From Ancylomarina euxina (GTDB lineage Bacteria > Bacteroidota > Bacteroidia > Bacteroidales > Marinifilaceae): a DNA stretch of 64,000 bases. The stretch lies in contig NZ_QQWG01000007.1 of NCBI RefSeq assembly GCF_003863355.1, positions 62,001 to 126,000 on the forward strand. Reading direction: 5' to 3'. The first letter of the stretch is position 1; every line of letters starts with the position of its first letter. The translations under genes were made by a program, and so were the position numbers. Positions 37,198-45,682 of this stretch are shown here, in pieces. A model generated the notes under the pieces. That model was not told the origin of the DNA. It saw nothing but the letters and a program-made list of their open reading frames with translations, and did not search any database.

Positions 37198-38691
37198 CTA
37201 CATCCACTTCTTATTTGAGTTCTCAATTTTATAAAGTATTTGATCTTTCATGAGTAAAGCCTCGTCATAATTGATATAGTCAATTCTTACAGCAGAACCA
37301 GCCATTCCAAGAATAAGACTCCCTGTTCCATTTCTTCTCTGAAAAAAGGTCCGTTTTAGATGCACCGTCTGGATCTTATAAACTTCAATAATACTATAAT
37401 CCTTAGCAATCATTCCTGAGTGTACCTGAAGGAAATCATGACTCATATGGTAGCTTCTTCTCTGATAAATTTGATAGGCTATACCTGCTGCTATAAATGG
37501 AACAAGAATCTCTAGGTACCACACCCAATCAAACTCAAAGCCCAAAGCTATAATCGGGATACTCATAAGCAAACAAGAGAATCTAAAATAACGGTAGAGA
37601 AAAATTTTATGTGGTTTTAAATCTATTGTCGATTGGGCAAAAGGATCCTCATAGATCTTGTTGCAAAGCTCATTAAATTTTTGATCATCACAACCCGGAA
37701 TCGAAACCTTATCTTTATCCTTACTCACCTCAACACTATTGGCCTGAACCAATTGTATATCAGAGATACTCAACCATTTCTGTATCGGATTTATTGAACG
37801 TTTAAGTCTTTGAATCTTAGAAAAAGGGATGGTGATATTCTTACGTTTCAGTAATCCAGATTGCAAACTAAAAGCATTGCCAAAAGATTTCATATTGAAA
37901 TCGTAATAACGTAAAAAGACCTCTGCCATTGAAATAATCAAGCTAACAAGAAGAACAAAGATAATCAAGCCTGCTATAGCTAAGCTACTTGAATGTTGTA
38001 GGAAACTTTCCGTTTTATCAGCAGCAAGATTAACTTCGCTCTCAAATAAATCTTTAAGCTGATAGTAGATATTATTTCCGAAAGCTAAAATAATCAGTAA
38101 GCCTCTTAAATGGTTTTTTGCAATACTGATACGTAATAAATCTTTAAAAGATAATTGAAGAACGGTTTTCTTTTCGTCAAGACTCTCAACATTAGCTTGG
38201 GTTTCTTCAGAATTAGAACGGTCCTCTTTATAGCTAGCGAGCTGCTCTTTCAAAGCTTCAGCAATTTCCCTGCTTATGGCATAAATAGACACTTCTTTCT
38301 TTTTAGACCCAGCAGAATCAACTTCTAACTGTACTACACCTAATACTTGCTGAATAAGGTTTTGTCTTAAATTTATCGAAACAATTTTCTCAAAAGGTAT
38401 GGCAATAACCACACGTTTTAAATAACCTTTACGTAGCACAAACTCCTTGTCTTTAATTAAAAAGTAGAAGTTATACCAAGTCAAAATTGAATGTGCGATT
38501 ATGACTATTACCAGAAACGAAAAACCAATAAGCCACTTAGGTTCCATCATTTTCGATGCATTCCCCTTAAACACATAAAGTAAGAGTAAGGGCCAAAATA
38601 TCCTAATGACTTTCTGCACACTCATAAACAAGAAAAAGAGCATCCCTATAACCGATTGACGTTGTTCAGTGTCAAATGAGTGTTTATGCAT
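37198..38691 (-). CDS. YdbT-like membrane protein with bacterial PH (bPH2) domains
   Basis: 497 residues with pairs of transmembrane helices (FWPLLLLYVFKG...; WLIGFSFLVIVIIAHSIL; LAIAGLIIFVLLVSLIISMAEV; a pair near 385-410). bPH2 modules start after each pair (FVLRKGYLKRVVIAIPFEKIVSINL, SGLLKRKNITIPFSKIQRL, QVHSGMIAKDYSIIEVYKIQTVHL). YdbS/YdbT proteins of Bacillus are linked to resistance against bacteriocins and to envelope stress. Their mechanism is unknown. It overlaps its YdbS-like partner by 8 bp, so they are translationally coupled. Confidence 0.9.
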   Translation of the reverse strand: MHKHSFDTEQRQSVIGMLFFLFMSVQKVIRIFWPLLLLYVFKGNASKMMEPKWLIGFSFLVIVIIAHSILTWYNFYFLIKDKEFVLRKGYLKRVVIAIPFEKIVSINLRQNLIQQVLGVVQLEVDSAGSKKKEVSIYAISREIAEALKEQLASYKEDRSNSEETQANVESLDEKKTVLQLSFKDLLRISIAKNHLRGLLIILAFGNNIYYQLKDLFESEVNLAADKTESFLQHSSSLAIAGLIIFVLLVSLIISMAEVFLRYYDFNMKSFGNAFSLQSGLLKRKNITIPFSKIQRLKRSINPIQKWLSISDIQLVQANSVEVSKDKDKVSIPGCDDQKFNELCNKIYEDPFAQSTIDLKPHKIFLYRYFRFSCLLMSIPIIALGFEFDWVWYLEILVPFIAAGIAYQIYQRRSYHMSHDFLQVHSGMIAKDYSIIEVYKIQTVHLKRTFFQRRNGTGSLILGMAGSAVRIDYINYDEALLMKDQILYKIENSNKKWM

Positions 38692-39199
38692 CTTGAGTCA
38701 CCTTTGATGTAATTACTTGTTTAATATCTTCTGCCATTTCCAGTGAGATCCCTTTTAAAGATAAGTCGTGTGCCGAATTCCCAGCCGTATAAATCTTCAA
38801 AACAGCAATATTCAAAGCTTTTGATATAAATCCTTGTCTGATTTCTACGTGTTGAATTCTGTTAAAGGGAACACTAATGACTTTATGCGTTAAATAACCC
38901 GTTCTATAATGTAAATCCCTTTGTCGAATGGCGTATCCCTTATTAGGAAACCCAAGTTGAATAAATGAAAACTTTATCAACGATAAAAGCAGCCATGCAA
39001 TTAAAGCCGCACCAAACCACATAAAATCAATATCGTCAAACTTAAAATATGCAACCGTAAGTAAAACAATTAATAAAGCAAAGAAAATTGCCCATTGTAT
39101 ATTTATTACACGTTTATATCTGGGTAATAGATTCGTGAATTCTATTGTCTCACTTTTAGGTAGATCTGCGATCCAAATTTGATTATTCTCTTCTTGCAT
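38684..39199 (-). CDS. YdbS-like membrane protein with one bPH2 domain
   Basis: 171 residues. An N-terminal cytoplasmic part is followed by two transmembrane helices (INIQWAIFFALLIVLLTVAYF; DFMWFGAALIAWLLLSLI) and one bPH2 domain (GYAIRQRDLHYRTGYLTHKVISVPFNRIQHVEI). This is the smaller partner of the YdbT-like gene and is translated first. The two probably form a membrane complex. The substrate or signal is unknown. Confidence 0.9.
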   Translation of the reverse strand: MQEENNQIWIADLPKSETIEFTNLLPRYKRVINIQWAIFFALLIVLLTVAYFKFDDIDFMWFGAALIAWLLLSLIKFSFIQLGFPNKGYAIRQRDLHYRTGYLTHKVISVPFNRIQHVEIRQGFISKALNIAVLKIYTAGNSAHDLSLKGISLEMAEDIKQVITSKVTQDA

Positions 39200-39419
39200 G
39201 ATTTTCTCTAGTATTTTATAAGCGAATCAAAATCAGCTCAATTTATGATGACTTGTTTGAATCCGAAAGGTATTATTTTTTTCATTAAATACGGAGCTCA
39301 TATTAGCCGATCATAATAAAGAGAATAAATGATCGAATAAAGTCAAGCTAATTTCAAATAACATATTTCATAAGAGATAATAAGACCAAATTATAAACAC
39401 CTGCGAGACGCAAAATTGC

Positions 39420-39427
39420 TATATTTG
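39420..39427 (+). promoter_or_regulatory. Candidate -7 element for aroC
   Basis: TATATTTG matches TAnnTTTG and lies 67 bp before the aroC ATG. The -33 region is weak. The 39200-39494 gap contains no gene that I can see. Confidence 0.4.
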
Positions 39428-39494
39428 TGTCTACTATTACCATTTTTTTTTAACCACAACTGGATCTCATCCAGACTATACAACGATTACCCCT

Positions 39495-40475
39495 ATGAAT
39501 ACATTTGGAAGAATTTTCAAAATCAGCATATTCGGAGAATCTCACGGCAAAGGTGTCGGTATAACTATTGATGGCTGTCCATCGGGCATTGCCCTCACCG
39601 AAGAAGATTTATTACCTGATTTGAGTCGACGTAAGTCAGGCGCTAAAGGCACAACACCTCGTATCGAAAAAGATTTACCAAGCATTCTAAGTGGAACCTT
39701 TAAAGGTAAAACGACAGGTGCTCCTATCATTATTCTATTTCATAATACGAATACACAATCGAAAGATTATAGCAATTTGCTTGATACACCTCGTCCAGGT
39801 CACGCCGATTTCGTGGCTCAACACAAGTTTGGTAGAAATAATGATTACACAGGAGGTGGACATTTCTCTGGACGTATCACCCTAGGTTTAGTTGTAGCAG
39901 GCACGGTTGCCAAAAAGATTCTTGGAGATGTCAATATCGAAGCGAACTTGACTGAGATTGGTGGTTCAACTAATTTCGATACCGCTTTGGATAAAGCGAT
40001 AAAAAACCATGACTCTATTGGTGGTATTGTGGAGTGTAAGGCAAGTAACCTGCCTATCGGGTTAGGAGAACCATTCTTCGATTCTGTTGAGTCGATGATT
40101 TCACACTTAATTTTTGCGATTCCTGCTACCAAAGGAATCGAGTTCGGTTCAGGTTTCGAAGCGGCTAAAATGACTGGATCGGAGCATAACGACAACATTC
40201 TTTCTTCTGATGGAAAGACTGAAACCAATCATGCTGCCGGAATCAATGGTGGCATTACCAATGGAAACGAGATTGTATTTAGAGTAGCCATCAAACCAAC
40301 TTCATCAATTGGTGTGAGTCAGAAAACCATGAATATTTCAACTTCTGAAATGGAAGATCTCTTAATTGAAGGACGACACGATGCATGCATTGCCCTTCGA
40401 GTACCAGTGATTGTTGAAGCTGTCACTGCAATTGCTTTAGCGGATCTCAAAATGCTTGATAAAGCCAGACGATAA
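39495..40475 (+). CDS. aroC: Chorismate synthase of the short 'FSGR' type
   Basis: It converts 5-enolpyruvylshikimate 3-phosphate to chorismate, using reduced FMN without net redox. 326 residues, shorter than the usual 350-360. Motifs: FGESHGKGVGITIDG, RRKSGAKG, DTPRPGHADF and GRHDACIALRVPVI. The second signature reads GGGHFSGRITLGLVVAGTVAK, whereas most Bacteroidota and proteobacterial enzymes have GGGRSSARET at this spot. The variant is the one I associate with Clostridia. The gene is monocistronic. A transferred or alternative allele is possible. Confidence 0.93.
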   Translation: MNTFGRIFKISIFGESHGKGVGITIDGCPSGIALTEEDLLPDLSRRKSGAKGTTPRIEKDLPSILSGTFKGKTTGAPIIILFHNTNTQSKDYSNLLDTPRPGHADFVAQHKFGRNNDYTGGGHFSGRITLGLVVAGTVAKKILGDVNIEANLTEIGGSTNFDTALDKAIKNHDSIGGIVECKASNLPIGLGEPFFDSVESMISHLIFAIPATKGIEFGSGFEAAKMTGSEHNDNILSSDGKTETNHAAGINGGITNGNEIVFRVAIKPTSSIGVSQKTMNISTSEMEDLLIEGRHDACIALRVPVIVEAVTAIALADLKMLDKARR

Positions 40476-40566
40476 GCATAAAAATTTTAGACACAGATAA
40501 AATAAGATTCTATATGATCTATCTACTAAAATCCTAAATCATCATTTTAATCTGCGTCAAGAATTA

Positions 40567-40602
40567 AAAAGAGGATATCAAACTAAATTGATATCCTCTT
40601 TT
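40567..40602. terminator. Bidirectional terminator between aroC and the SEC-C gene
   Basis: Perfect 14-bp arms (AAAAGAGGATATCA / TGATATCCTCTTTT) with an 8-nt loop and A/T ends. It sits between two convergent genes. Confidence 0.88.
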
Positions 40603-40642
40603 ATCATATTATTAAAATCTCAAATTTGAGATCAAAATTTAT

Positions 40643-41464
40643 TTAGTTCATGCAACACTGCTTGAATTTTTTGCCTGATCCACATATACAAGGATCATTT
40701 CGTCCAACTTTCTTATCACTGTGAATTGGTGCTTCTGATTGAGAGAAGATAGCTTCCATTTGTTGGTAATGGTTTTTCCACTCCACATCGCGCATTTCAC
40801 AAAAAGCAAGGCCTTTTTCGAATTCAGTCACTCGTCCTTCCATTACATCAATATAAAACTGTAACTCTATGGCTGTGTGTTTGCCTTCAAATTTAGGTAA
40901 CATTCTCTTAAACTTTTCCAGGGTACCTTCGTGTTGAATATCACCAAGAATTCTGATATAATGATCCAACCATTGAAAGTTATCCAAATCCAGAATAGCG
41001 AATATGCGGTCGAATTGTTCATCAGTTGCATAATACAAAGCCTCGAAACTAAAAATATAAGGTGTTTTGCTTTCCTTATCGATATTTCCCTCTATATATT
41101 CCAACACCTTATTCACAAACTCAGTCGGATACTGCTTCGCCATCTTTCCCACCAAATAAACAGCTTGCTCATTCATCAAATCCCAATCCTCTTCTACACT
41201 GAATAGGTTCAATAAATCATCAGCATAATCCAGATGCAAGTGTTTTTCTGCCACAACAGCGTACCAAAGTGGTGCGGGTAGCATAATCCTCAATTCATCA
41301 GAATAATATACTTTTCCATTATAGGCATTCTCAAAAGCATATTTCAATTTCTTTATAAGTCCTTCAGTCGAATCTAAATTTCTAAGATGATCGATAGCCT
41401 CATAAGGTATGCCTTGCGCCTTGGTATCGATTGTATTATAAGCTTGTTCGGTAGATCTAATCAT
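40643..41464 (-). CDS. DUF1186-type protein with C-terminal SEC-C zinc motif
   Basis: 273 residues. The main part is helical (LNLFSVEEDWDLMNEQAVYLVGKM, YYATDEQFDRIFAILDLDN), of HEAT-like or DUF1186 type. The C-terminus is a SEC-C metal-binding tail: VGRNDPCICGSGKKFKQCC, with Cys-x-Cys ... Cys-Cys. SEC-C tails occur in SecA, where they bind SecB and ribosomes, and in many unrelated proteins. The specific function here is unknown. Confidence 0.85.
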   Translation of the reverse strand: MIRSTEQAYNTIDTKAQGIPYEAIDHLRNLDSTEGLIKKLKYAFENAYNGKVYYSDELRIMLPAPLWYAVVAEKHLHLDYADDLLNLFSVEEDWDLMNEQAVYLVGKMAKQYPTEFVNKVLEYIEGNIDKESKTPYIFSFEALYYATDEQFDRIFAILDLDNFQWLDHYIRILGDIQHEGTLEKFKRMLPKFEGKHTAIELQFYIDVMEGRVTEFEKGLAFCEMRDVEWKNHYQQMEAIFSQSEAPIHSDKKVGRNDPCICGSGKKFKQCCMN

Positions 41465-41652
41465 AATTTGATATTTGCCACAAAGATATATTTTTTGAAG
41501 CTAAAATAGATCATTAAACCTTTGAATAAAGGAAATAATCATCTCTCTTTTTTAAGGTCAAAGCCTACTATTTCTAATGGTTCTATGATTAATTTCTTTC
41601 GTTTTTGAGTTTGCTTCTTTATATTTACGCTCCCCTAACACAAAAAGAAAAA

Positions 41653-42534
41653 ATGACAAGAATTTTATATTACCTAATAATAAAACCGCTTTCACTACTT
41701 CCTCTTGGAATCTTGTATCTAATATCGGATCTCTTATTTTTAGTCTGTTATTATTTATTATCCTATAGAAAGCCCATCGTATTATCGAATATAAACGCTT
41801 CTTTCCCAGAAAAAAGCGAGGCAGAAATAAAGCAAATCACTAAGACTTTTTATCACTTCTTCTGCGATTTTATAGTTGAGAGTCTTAAATGTTTTAGCAT
41901 TAGCGAAAAGCAAGCTCTAGAGCGCTGCAAGATTCTAAATCCAGAGATTCTGGATGAGTTTTATAAAAAAAATAAAAGTATTGTTATGGCCTCTGGTCAT
42001 TATAATAACTGGGAAATGGCAGCAGCCTGCTTAAACCTGACTCTCAAGCATCAAGCTGCAGCCCTTTACAAACCACTAAGCAACAAGTTTTTCAACAAAA
42101 AATTCTTAGAATCCAGATCAAAATTTGGTATAGAATTGATTCCTAAGCAAGAAGGGAAAAACTATTTTCAGAATAATGCTAATCGGAATTTGATTGTTGG
42201 TTTTGGTTGCGATCAATGTCCTAAAAAATCGAATAAAAATCTGTTTTGGACAAAGTTTTTAAATCAAGATACAGCCATCATGTTTGGCACTGAAAAATAT
42301 GCCGTTGAGTTTGACTACGCCGTTATATTTATGAATATGACAAGAACCAAGCGTGGCTATTATGAGATTGAATTTGAAATCATAGAAGAAAATCCACGTT
42401 CAACAGCTTATGGTGAAATCAGTAAGAAACACACGCAGCTTCTTGAAAAACAGATCAAGCGAGATCCTGCCTACTGGTTATGGACACATAAGCGTTGGAA
42501 ACTCAAAAGAGATCCGAGCGAAATACTTCATTAA
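41653..42534 (+). CDS. Lipid A late acyltransferase, LpxL/HtrB family
   Basis: 293 residues from the ATG at 41653. An upstream TTG at 41605 was rejected because the ATG is preceded by an A-rich stretch and gives the usual N-terminal membrane helix (LLPLGILYLISDLLFLVCYYLL). The catalytic HX4E motif is in ASGHYNNWEMA. Further family elements are NRNLIVGFGCDQCPKK and YWLWTHKRWK near the end. It adds a secondary acyl chain to lipid A at the inner membrane. In this phylum the products are typically penta-acylated lipid A. Confidence 0.93.
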   Translation: MTRILYYLIIKPLSLLPLGILYLISDLLFLVCYYLLSYRKPIVLSNINASFPEKSEAEIKQITKTFYHFFCDFIVESLKCFSISEKQALERCKILNPEILDEFYKKNKSIVMASGHYNNWEMAAACLNLTLKHQAAALYKPLSNKFFNKKFLESRSKFGIELIPKQEGKNYFQNNANRNLIVGFGCDQCPKKSNKNLFWTKFLNQDTAIMFGTEKYAVEFDYAVIFMNMTRTKRGYYEIEFEIIEENPRSTAYGEISKKHTQLLEKQIKRDPAYWLWTHKRWKLKRDPSEILH

Positions 42535-42541
42535 AAAACAG

Positions 42542-42578
42542 AAAGGCTATTAGAATACTGAATTCTAATAGCCTTTTT
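42542..42578. terminator. Bidirectional terminator between the LpxL-like and NTF2-like genes
   Basis: Perfect 15-bp arms (42542-42556 and 42562-42576) with a 5-nt loop, T-tract on the plus strand and A-tract upstream. It sits between convergent genes and can serve both. Confidence 0.92.
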
Positions 42579-42597
42579 ATTATTCATTTTTATAGAA

Positions 42598-43050
42598 CTA
42601 AGCCGGTAGCTTATAAAAGATCTTATTCACCATCTTCCAATTTCCTTCAAACTTATAAAGCGATATATAATCGATATACGTTAACTTCTCACCTACATAA
42701 AATTCGATTTTTGCCACAGCGGCAGTTCCTGTAATGTCTATCGACAAAAATTGTATTGAGATTGGATTCTCTTTCCTTGGCAACTTCCCTTCTTTCAATT
42801 TCATCTCAGTCTTCTCCTTCCATTGAGCAATAGGGAGCTCCCACATTTTATCGCCCTCACCTATTCCCAAAAGAACAAAACCAGGATGAATGCCTTGATC
42901 AATTTTAGCAAGATTACCTTCATTTTGTAAACCTTCTACATAAGAGGTTTGTATCACATTTTTGATAGCTTGTTTTTCGACTTCTATATCTTGAGCGAAT
43001 GCCATATTGATAACTAGAAGCATTACGAATAGTGTTGTAATTTTTTTCAT
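42598..43050 (-). CDS. Secreted NTF2/lumazine-binding-like (SnoaL-type) protein
   Basis: 150 residues with a signal peptide (about 1-19, ending NMAFAQ). The rest has the layout of the NTF2-like fold: VEKQAIKNVIQTSYVEGL, then GFVLLGIG, and the final strand pair ITGTAAVAKIEFYVGEKLTYIDYISLYKFEGNWKMVNKIF. The pattern matches the putative lumazine-binding family seen widely in Bacteroidota, which mostly lacks known enzymatic function. It is monocistronic. Confidence 0.8.
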   Translation of the reverse strand: MKKITTLFVMLLVINMAFAQDIEVEKQAIKNVIQTSYVEGLQNEGNLAKIDQGIHPGFVLLGIGEGDKMWELPIAQWKEKTEMKLKEGKLPRKENPISIQFLSIDITGTAAVAKIEFYVGEKLTYIDYISLYKFEGNWKMVNKIFYKLPA

Positions 43051-43112
43051 TGATCAGTTTTTAGCGTAATAAAGATCTAATATACAACATTGTTAAATAA
43101 AATCCATCAGAG

Positions 43113-43146
43113 AAAAAAAAAGACTACCTCTTTCGAGATAGTCTTT
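43113..43146 (-). terminator. Terminator of pta-ackA
   Basis: A 12-bp stem (AAAGACTACCTC with GAGATAGTCTTT, one G-U) and a 4-nt loop are followed on the minus strand by a run of T (plus-strand A's from 43113). It starts 23 bp after the ackA stop. Confidence 0.9.
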
Positions 43147-43169
43147 CCTAAATATATATTTGAGCTTTA

Positions 43170-44375
43170 TTAAAGCGCAGTAACAATTCGTTGAGTATCC
43201 TTAGCAATAACTAATTCTTCATTAGTTGTTACAATCATACACTTCACTTTTGAATCTTCAGTAGAAATGATCGCATCTTTTCCACGAAGACCTTTATTCT
43301 TTTCGAAATCGAAATCTAATCCGAAGTAACCGAAATTACCAGCAATCTTCTCACGAGAAACAGCATCGTTCTCACCAATACCACCAGTGAAAAGAACTAA
43401 ATCAACACCACCCATTGAAGCTGTATAAGAACCTACAAAACGCTTCACACGGTATGCGAACATATCCAAAGCCAATTGAGCTCTCTCGTTTCCTTCTGCA
43501 GCAGCATCTTCAAGGTCTCTCATATCAGATGAGATACCAGAAATACCAGCTAATCCAGATTCCTTATTAATCAAGTTATTAGTTTCCTGGATAGATAAAT
43601 CTTTCTTCTCAGCGATATATAATAAAGCACCAAGGTCAAGATTACCAGTACGAGTTCCCATTAAAAGACCTTCGTTTGGAGTGAATCCCATTGAAGTCTC
43701 GATAGACTTACCACCGTCGATAGCACAAACAGAAGCACCATTACCCAAGTGACAAGAAACGATTTTCTTATCTTCGATATTCCATCCTAAGATTTCACAT
43801 GCTTTGTTTGCTACAAATTTGTGAGATGTTCCGTGGAAACCGTATTTACGAACTTTCAAAGTCTCATAGCAATCGTATGGTAAACCATACATGAAAGCTT
43901 CTTTTGGAAGTGTTTGGTGGAAAGAAGTGTCAAATACAGCAACCTGTGGCAAACCTGGCAATAACTTCTCAATAGCTAAGATACCTTCTAGGTTAGCAGG
44001 ATTATGAAGTGGAGCCAATTCGCAACATGCTTTTATATTTGCTTTTGCTTCTTCAGTAATAAAAGCAGAATCCTGGAAATATTCACCACCGTGAGCCACA
44101 CGATGACCCGCAGCGTTAATTTCCTTAATGTCAGAGATTACACCATGATCAGCATCAACTAAAGCAGCAAGCACTAGGTTAATACCAACAGAATGGTTAG
44201 GAATATCTTGAACAGTTTTGAACTTATCTTTTCCCTCAGGCTTGTGAGTTAACACACCATTTTCAAGACCGATACGCTCAACTAGACCAGAAGCTAAAAG
44301 AGTTGCTTCCTCGCCCATGTTCAAAATTTGATACTTCAATGAAGAACTTCCGCAATTTAAAACTAATACGTTCAT
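43170..44375 (-). CDS. ackA: Acetate kinase
   Basis: It interconverts acetyl phosphate + ADP with acetate + ATP. The 401 residues match the family. Motifs: VLVLNCGSSSLKY at the start, FDTSFHQTLP, RKYGFHGTSHKFVANKA, SCHLGNGASVCAI and LVFTGGIGENDAVSREKI. It lies 53 bp after pta on the same strand. The two make ATP from acetyl-CoA during fermentation. They are divergent from a D-lactate-dehydrogenase-like flavoprotein at 45683. Confidence 0.98.
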   Translation of the reverse strand: MNVLVLNCGSSSLKYQILNMGEEATLLASGLVERIGLENGVLTHKPEGKDKFKTVQDIPNHSVGINLVLAALVDADHGVISDIKEINAAGHRVAHGGEYFQDSAFITEEAKANIKACCELAPLHNPANLEGILAIEKLLPGLPQVAVFDTSFHQTLPKEAFMYGLPYDCYETLKVRKYGFHGTSHKFVANKACEILGWNIEDKKIVSCHLGNGASVCAIDGGKSIETSMGFTPNEGLLMGTRTGNLDLGALLYIAEKKDLSIQETNNLINKESGLAGISGISSDMRDLEDAAAEGNERAQLALDMFAYRVKRFVGSYTASMGGVDLVLFTGGIGENDAVSREKIAGNFGYFGLDFDFEKNKGLRGKDAIISTEDSKVKCMIVTTNEELVIAKDTQRIVTAL

Positions 44376-44428
44376 TAGAATTTGTTTATTATTTGTTTTG
44401 ATTAAGTTTCTTTTTCTGATTTCTCAGA

Positions 44429-45430
44429 TTACATCCCTGCAGCTTGATTTGCAGTAATAGCTACCAAGTTAACGATATCACTAACTGAACAACCTCTAGA
44501 AAGGTCGTTGATTGGAGCAGCCATACCTTGTAATACTGGACCAACAGCTTCAGCACCAGCTAAACGTTGTACCAACTTATAAGCAATATTTCCAACCTCA
44601 AGAGTAGGGAATACTAATACATTTGCTCTACCTGCAACTTCAGAATTTGGAGCCTTACTAGCACCAATTGCCTCAACAATAGCAGCATCAGCCTGCATCT
44701 CACCATCAATTAAGAATTCTGGAGCCATCTCTTTAGCTAAACGAGTTGCTTCAACCACCTTGTCAACCATTTCGTGCTTTGCTGATCCCATAGTAGAGAA
44801 ACTCAACATAGCTACACGAGGTTCCATATTAGCAATAGCTTTTGTTGTTCTAGCAGTAGCTACAGCTATTTCAGCTAATTCGCTTGCAGTAGGATTTGGA
44901 TGAACAGCACAGTCAGCAACAACCAACATACCATTATCCCCAAAAGTTTTATCTTTTAAGATCAAGATAAAAGCACCTGAAACAACCGAACAACCAGGCA
45001 TTGTTTTCACAATCTGAAAAGCTGGACGTAACACGTCTCCTGTAGAATTCAATGCTCCCGCAACTTCACCGTCAGCATCACCTGCTTTAATCATTAAGGT
45101 AGCCAAATACAGAGGATCTTTAACAAGCCCCATCGCTTGTTCCATAGTCATCCCTTTCTTCTTACGAAGTTCAAACAAAATCTCAGCATAAGCTTCCATC
45201 TTATCATGATTTTCAGGATCGATGATAATCGCTTTAGAGATATTCTCTAAATTCAATCTGTCAGCTTCTGATTTGATTGTTTCTGGGTTTCCAATCAAAA
45301 TAATCTGTGCAATTTTTTCATTCAAAAGGATGTCTGCAGCTTGCAATGTTCTTTCCTCGGTTCCTTCAGGAAGAACAATTTTCTTGTTATGCAGCTTTGC
45401 ATTCTCCTTAATCTTTTGCAATAAATCCAT
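44429..45430 (-). CDS. pta: Phosphate acetyltransferase
   Basis: It converts acetyl-CoA + phosphate to acetyl phosphate. The 333-residue short form lacks the N-terminal P-loop regulatory domain of the E. coli enzyme. Motifs: [54 protein letters not shown]-like region, [16 protein letters not shown] and [24 protein letters not shown]. First gene of the pta-ackA operon. The ATG at 45430 fits the family N-terminus. Confidence 0.98.
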   Translation of the reverse strand: MDLLQKIKENAKLHNKKIVLPEGTEERTLQAADILLNEKIAQIILIGNPETIKSEADRLNLENISKAIIIDPENHDKMEAYAEILFELRKKKGMTMEQAMGLVKDPLYLATLMIKAGDADGEVAGALNSTGDVLRPAFQIVKTMPGCSVVSGAFILILKDKTFGDNGMLVVADCAVHPNPTASELAEIAVATARTTKAIANMEPRVAMLSFSTMGSAKHEMVDKVVEATRLAKEMAPEFLIDGEMQADAAIVEAIGASKAPNSEVAGRANVLVFPTLEVGNIAYKLVQRLAGAEAVGPVLQGMAAPINDLSRGCSVSDIVNLVAITANQAAGM

Positions 45431-45682
45431 TGTGAGTCAGTAATTTATGTGTTTTTGTAATCTCGACATTGCGAAATTAGATATAAATGAGCAAAATGCA
45501 TTTCTAATACGTCCATTTTAACACATTTTAATCTGTATTAATATTGATTCTCGATAAGAAGAAATTTTAATACCTTAGTGTGGGATTTAGCTAGAATATC
45601 TATATCGTTAAATATTAATTCAGCTATCGTACAAAGCTACCCCCATCAAAACATTCGCATCCTTTAAAATTGAAATATATTC

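Noticed and set aside
39845-40228. Minus-strand 127-codon frame inside aroC
   Set aside because: It is an antisense shadow of a well-supported conserved gene and has no independent domain.
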